Assembly: GCA_021413535.1 (NCBI GenBank)
Contig: JAIOQF010000066.1
Coordinates: forward strand, 1-6,011
Origin: Verrucomicrobiota bacterium
Lineage (GTDB): Bacteria > Verrucomicrobiota > Verrucomicrobiia > Verrucomicrobiales > Verrucomicrobiaceae
Length of the DNA stretch: 6,011 nucleotides
Direction of reading: 5' to 3'
The notes under the pieces were generated by a model. That model was not told the DNA's origin. It did not search any database and worked only from the letters and a program-made list of their open reading frames with translations. The translations under genes were made by a program, and so were the position numbers. How positions within the stretch are numbered: the stretch's first letter is position 1; each line of letters begins with the position of its first letter. This document shows, one piece after another, positions 5,203 to 6,011 of this stretch.

Positions 5203-6011
5203 CTACTTTTTCACCGGCGGATGACCTTCCAGGTCGATCGGCACCACTTTGTCCGTTGGAAAATCTTTCGGCACTTCGGCGGTGGCTTTCACAGTGCCGG
5301 TGGCGGCCCATTCGGTGCTACGCTGGAAGATGAGGTAGAAGCCGCGGTTGAGCATAGAGTAGTCGGCGTGACCGAGGGTGATGTGGGCGACGCGGCCCTT
5401 GTCGTAGTTGCGAACTATGAGGTTTGGCTCGTCCTTCCCGGTGGTATCGGAACGGGATGTGGAGAGGATTTCCACTTCGGCGGGACCGCGAAGCTTGCTG
5501 TAGAGTTCGTCTTGGGCTTGCATCCATTTTGCGGGCAGACCCTTGGTGATGGGGTGATCAGGATTCCGGATCTCGACGTAGAACTCGTGTTGCTTGCCGT
5601 GTCCGCCGCCTGATCCGGGCGATTCATCTTTGACGACTTTTCCGTCCTGCATGTAGAGCCAGGGCCCGGATTTTTCATTACGACCACCCCAACCGCCGAC
5701 GCCGATCATGTCGTTGTAAGCCTGCCACTTGGGGAAGGAATTGTCTGCAGCGTGAACACTGACAAAGCCTCCGCCGTTTTTCACAAAAGCTTCGAAATCC
5801 TTCTGCACGGCTTCAGGCCAGTCCTGGCCATTGTAGTTGCTCACGACCACGGCGTAGTCGCTGAACTTCGGATGCCAGTCGTTCCAGGCTTCTTTAGGTG
5901 CCTTGTTGTCGGGGCTGGTGCTGACAGTAGCTTCGAAGCAACCGGCTGATTCCAACGCGTTCACCAGCACGGGGGTGGTTTCTTTCCACTTGTGATTATT
6001 CTGTCCGTCCA
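5203..6011 (-). CDS. ThuA-like domain protein, N-terminus off the right edge
   Basis: The frame is open from the right edge to TAG 5203-5205, showing 268 residues. The visible part begins DGQNNHKWKETTPVLVNAL, the typical start of the ThuA-like (trehalose-utilisation, PF06283) domain in PVC bacteria, whose fold resembles class I glutamine amidotransferases. Further marks are GGGFVSVHAADNSF (visible residues 79-92), GHGKQHEF, IRNPDHPITKGLP, DELYSKL (from 167) and NLIVRNYDKGRVAHITLGH (196-214). The catalytic activity of the family is not established; in PVC genomes such proteins are often secreted and encoded with sugar oxidoreductases and DUF1080 proteins, but no such neighbour is visible here. 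The tail after WAATG is short and lysine-rich, with no extra domain. A GTG at 5970 is internal, because family homology extends upstream of it. The missing part is probably a signal peptide and one strand. Confidence 0.92.
   Translation of the reverse strand, partial: DGQNNHKWKETTPVLVNALESAGCFEATVSTSPDNKAPKEAWNDWHPKFSDYAVVVSNYNGQDWPEAVQKDFEAFVKNGGGFVSVHAADNSFPKWQAYNDMIGVGGWGGRNEKSGPWLYMQDGKVVKDESPGSGGGHGKQHEFYVEIRNPDHPITKGLPAKWMQAQDELYSKLRGPAEVEILSTSRSDTTGKDEPNLIVRNYDKGRVAHITLGHADYSMLNRGFYLIFQRSTEWAATGTVKATAEVPKDFPTDKVVPIDLEGHPPVKK

Noticed and set aside
5071..5613. Plus-strand open frame of 180 codons
   Set aside because: It is antisense to the ThuA-like coding sequence, which carries clear family motifs.
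5968..5970. GTG as the start of the ThuA-like gene
   Set aside because: The same frame continues upstream to the window edge with DGQNNHKW, a conserved part of the domain, so GTG 5970 is an internal Val codon.

Overview
The window looks like chromosomal DNA from a member of the Verrucomicrobiota or a close PVC relative. This is inferred from moderately high GC, a ThuA-like protein whose visible part begins with the DGQNNH..W pattern common in PVC secreted sugar-metabolism proteins, a DUF6941-type small protein, an autotransporter-bearing surface protein, and starts that mostly lack Shine-Dalgarno sites. No phage, insertion sequence, tRNA, rRNA or CRISPR was seen.

Layout. (1) Positions 1-1373, minus strand, carry most of a large exported protein: signal peptide, a DUF3494 (ice-binding-protein-like) domain, a Ser/Pro and Gly/Trp-rich linker, and the start of an autotransporter beta-barrel that runs off the left edge. 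This gene was read directly on the minus strand because it has no stop codon inside the window. (2) Positions 1374-1559 are a divergent intergenic region rich in dyad symmetries. (3) Positions 1560-1955, plus strand, encode a small DUF6941-like protein followed by a good intrinsic terminator (1971-1998). (4) Positions 2008-4991, minus strand, hold two overlapping reading frames. The upstream 696-codon frame joins a DUF1015 domain to a CNNM/DUF21-CBS-CorC type membrane module. The downstream 298-codon frame is a second CNNM-CBS module with only a TTG start overlapping the previous stop. (5) Positions 4992-5202 are intergenic, with a strong hairpin upstream of the DUF1015 frame and another after the ThuA gene. 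(6) Positions 5203-6011, minus strand, are the C-terminal part of a ThuA-like protein whose start lies beyond the right edge.

The most unusual point is region 4. At both domain joins (near 3920 and near 2905) the upstream domain stops short of its usual C-terminus. The downstream CNNM domain then begins at about the same internal position, just after where its first transmembrane helix should be. The first join keeps frame and makes a fusion. The second breaks frame and yields an ATTGA stop/start overlap. This could be a pair of real deletions, an unusual membrane architecture or an assembly artefact, and the sequence alone cannot decide. The second notable item is the ice-binding-like passenger attached to an autotransporter barrel, which suggests surface display or secretion across the outer membrane.
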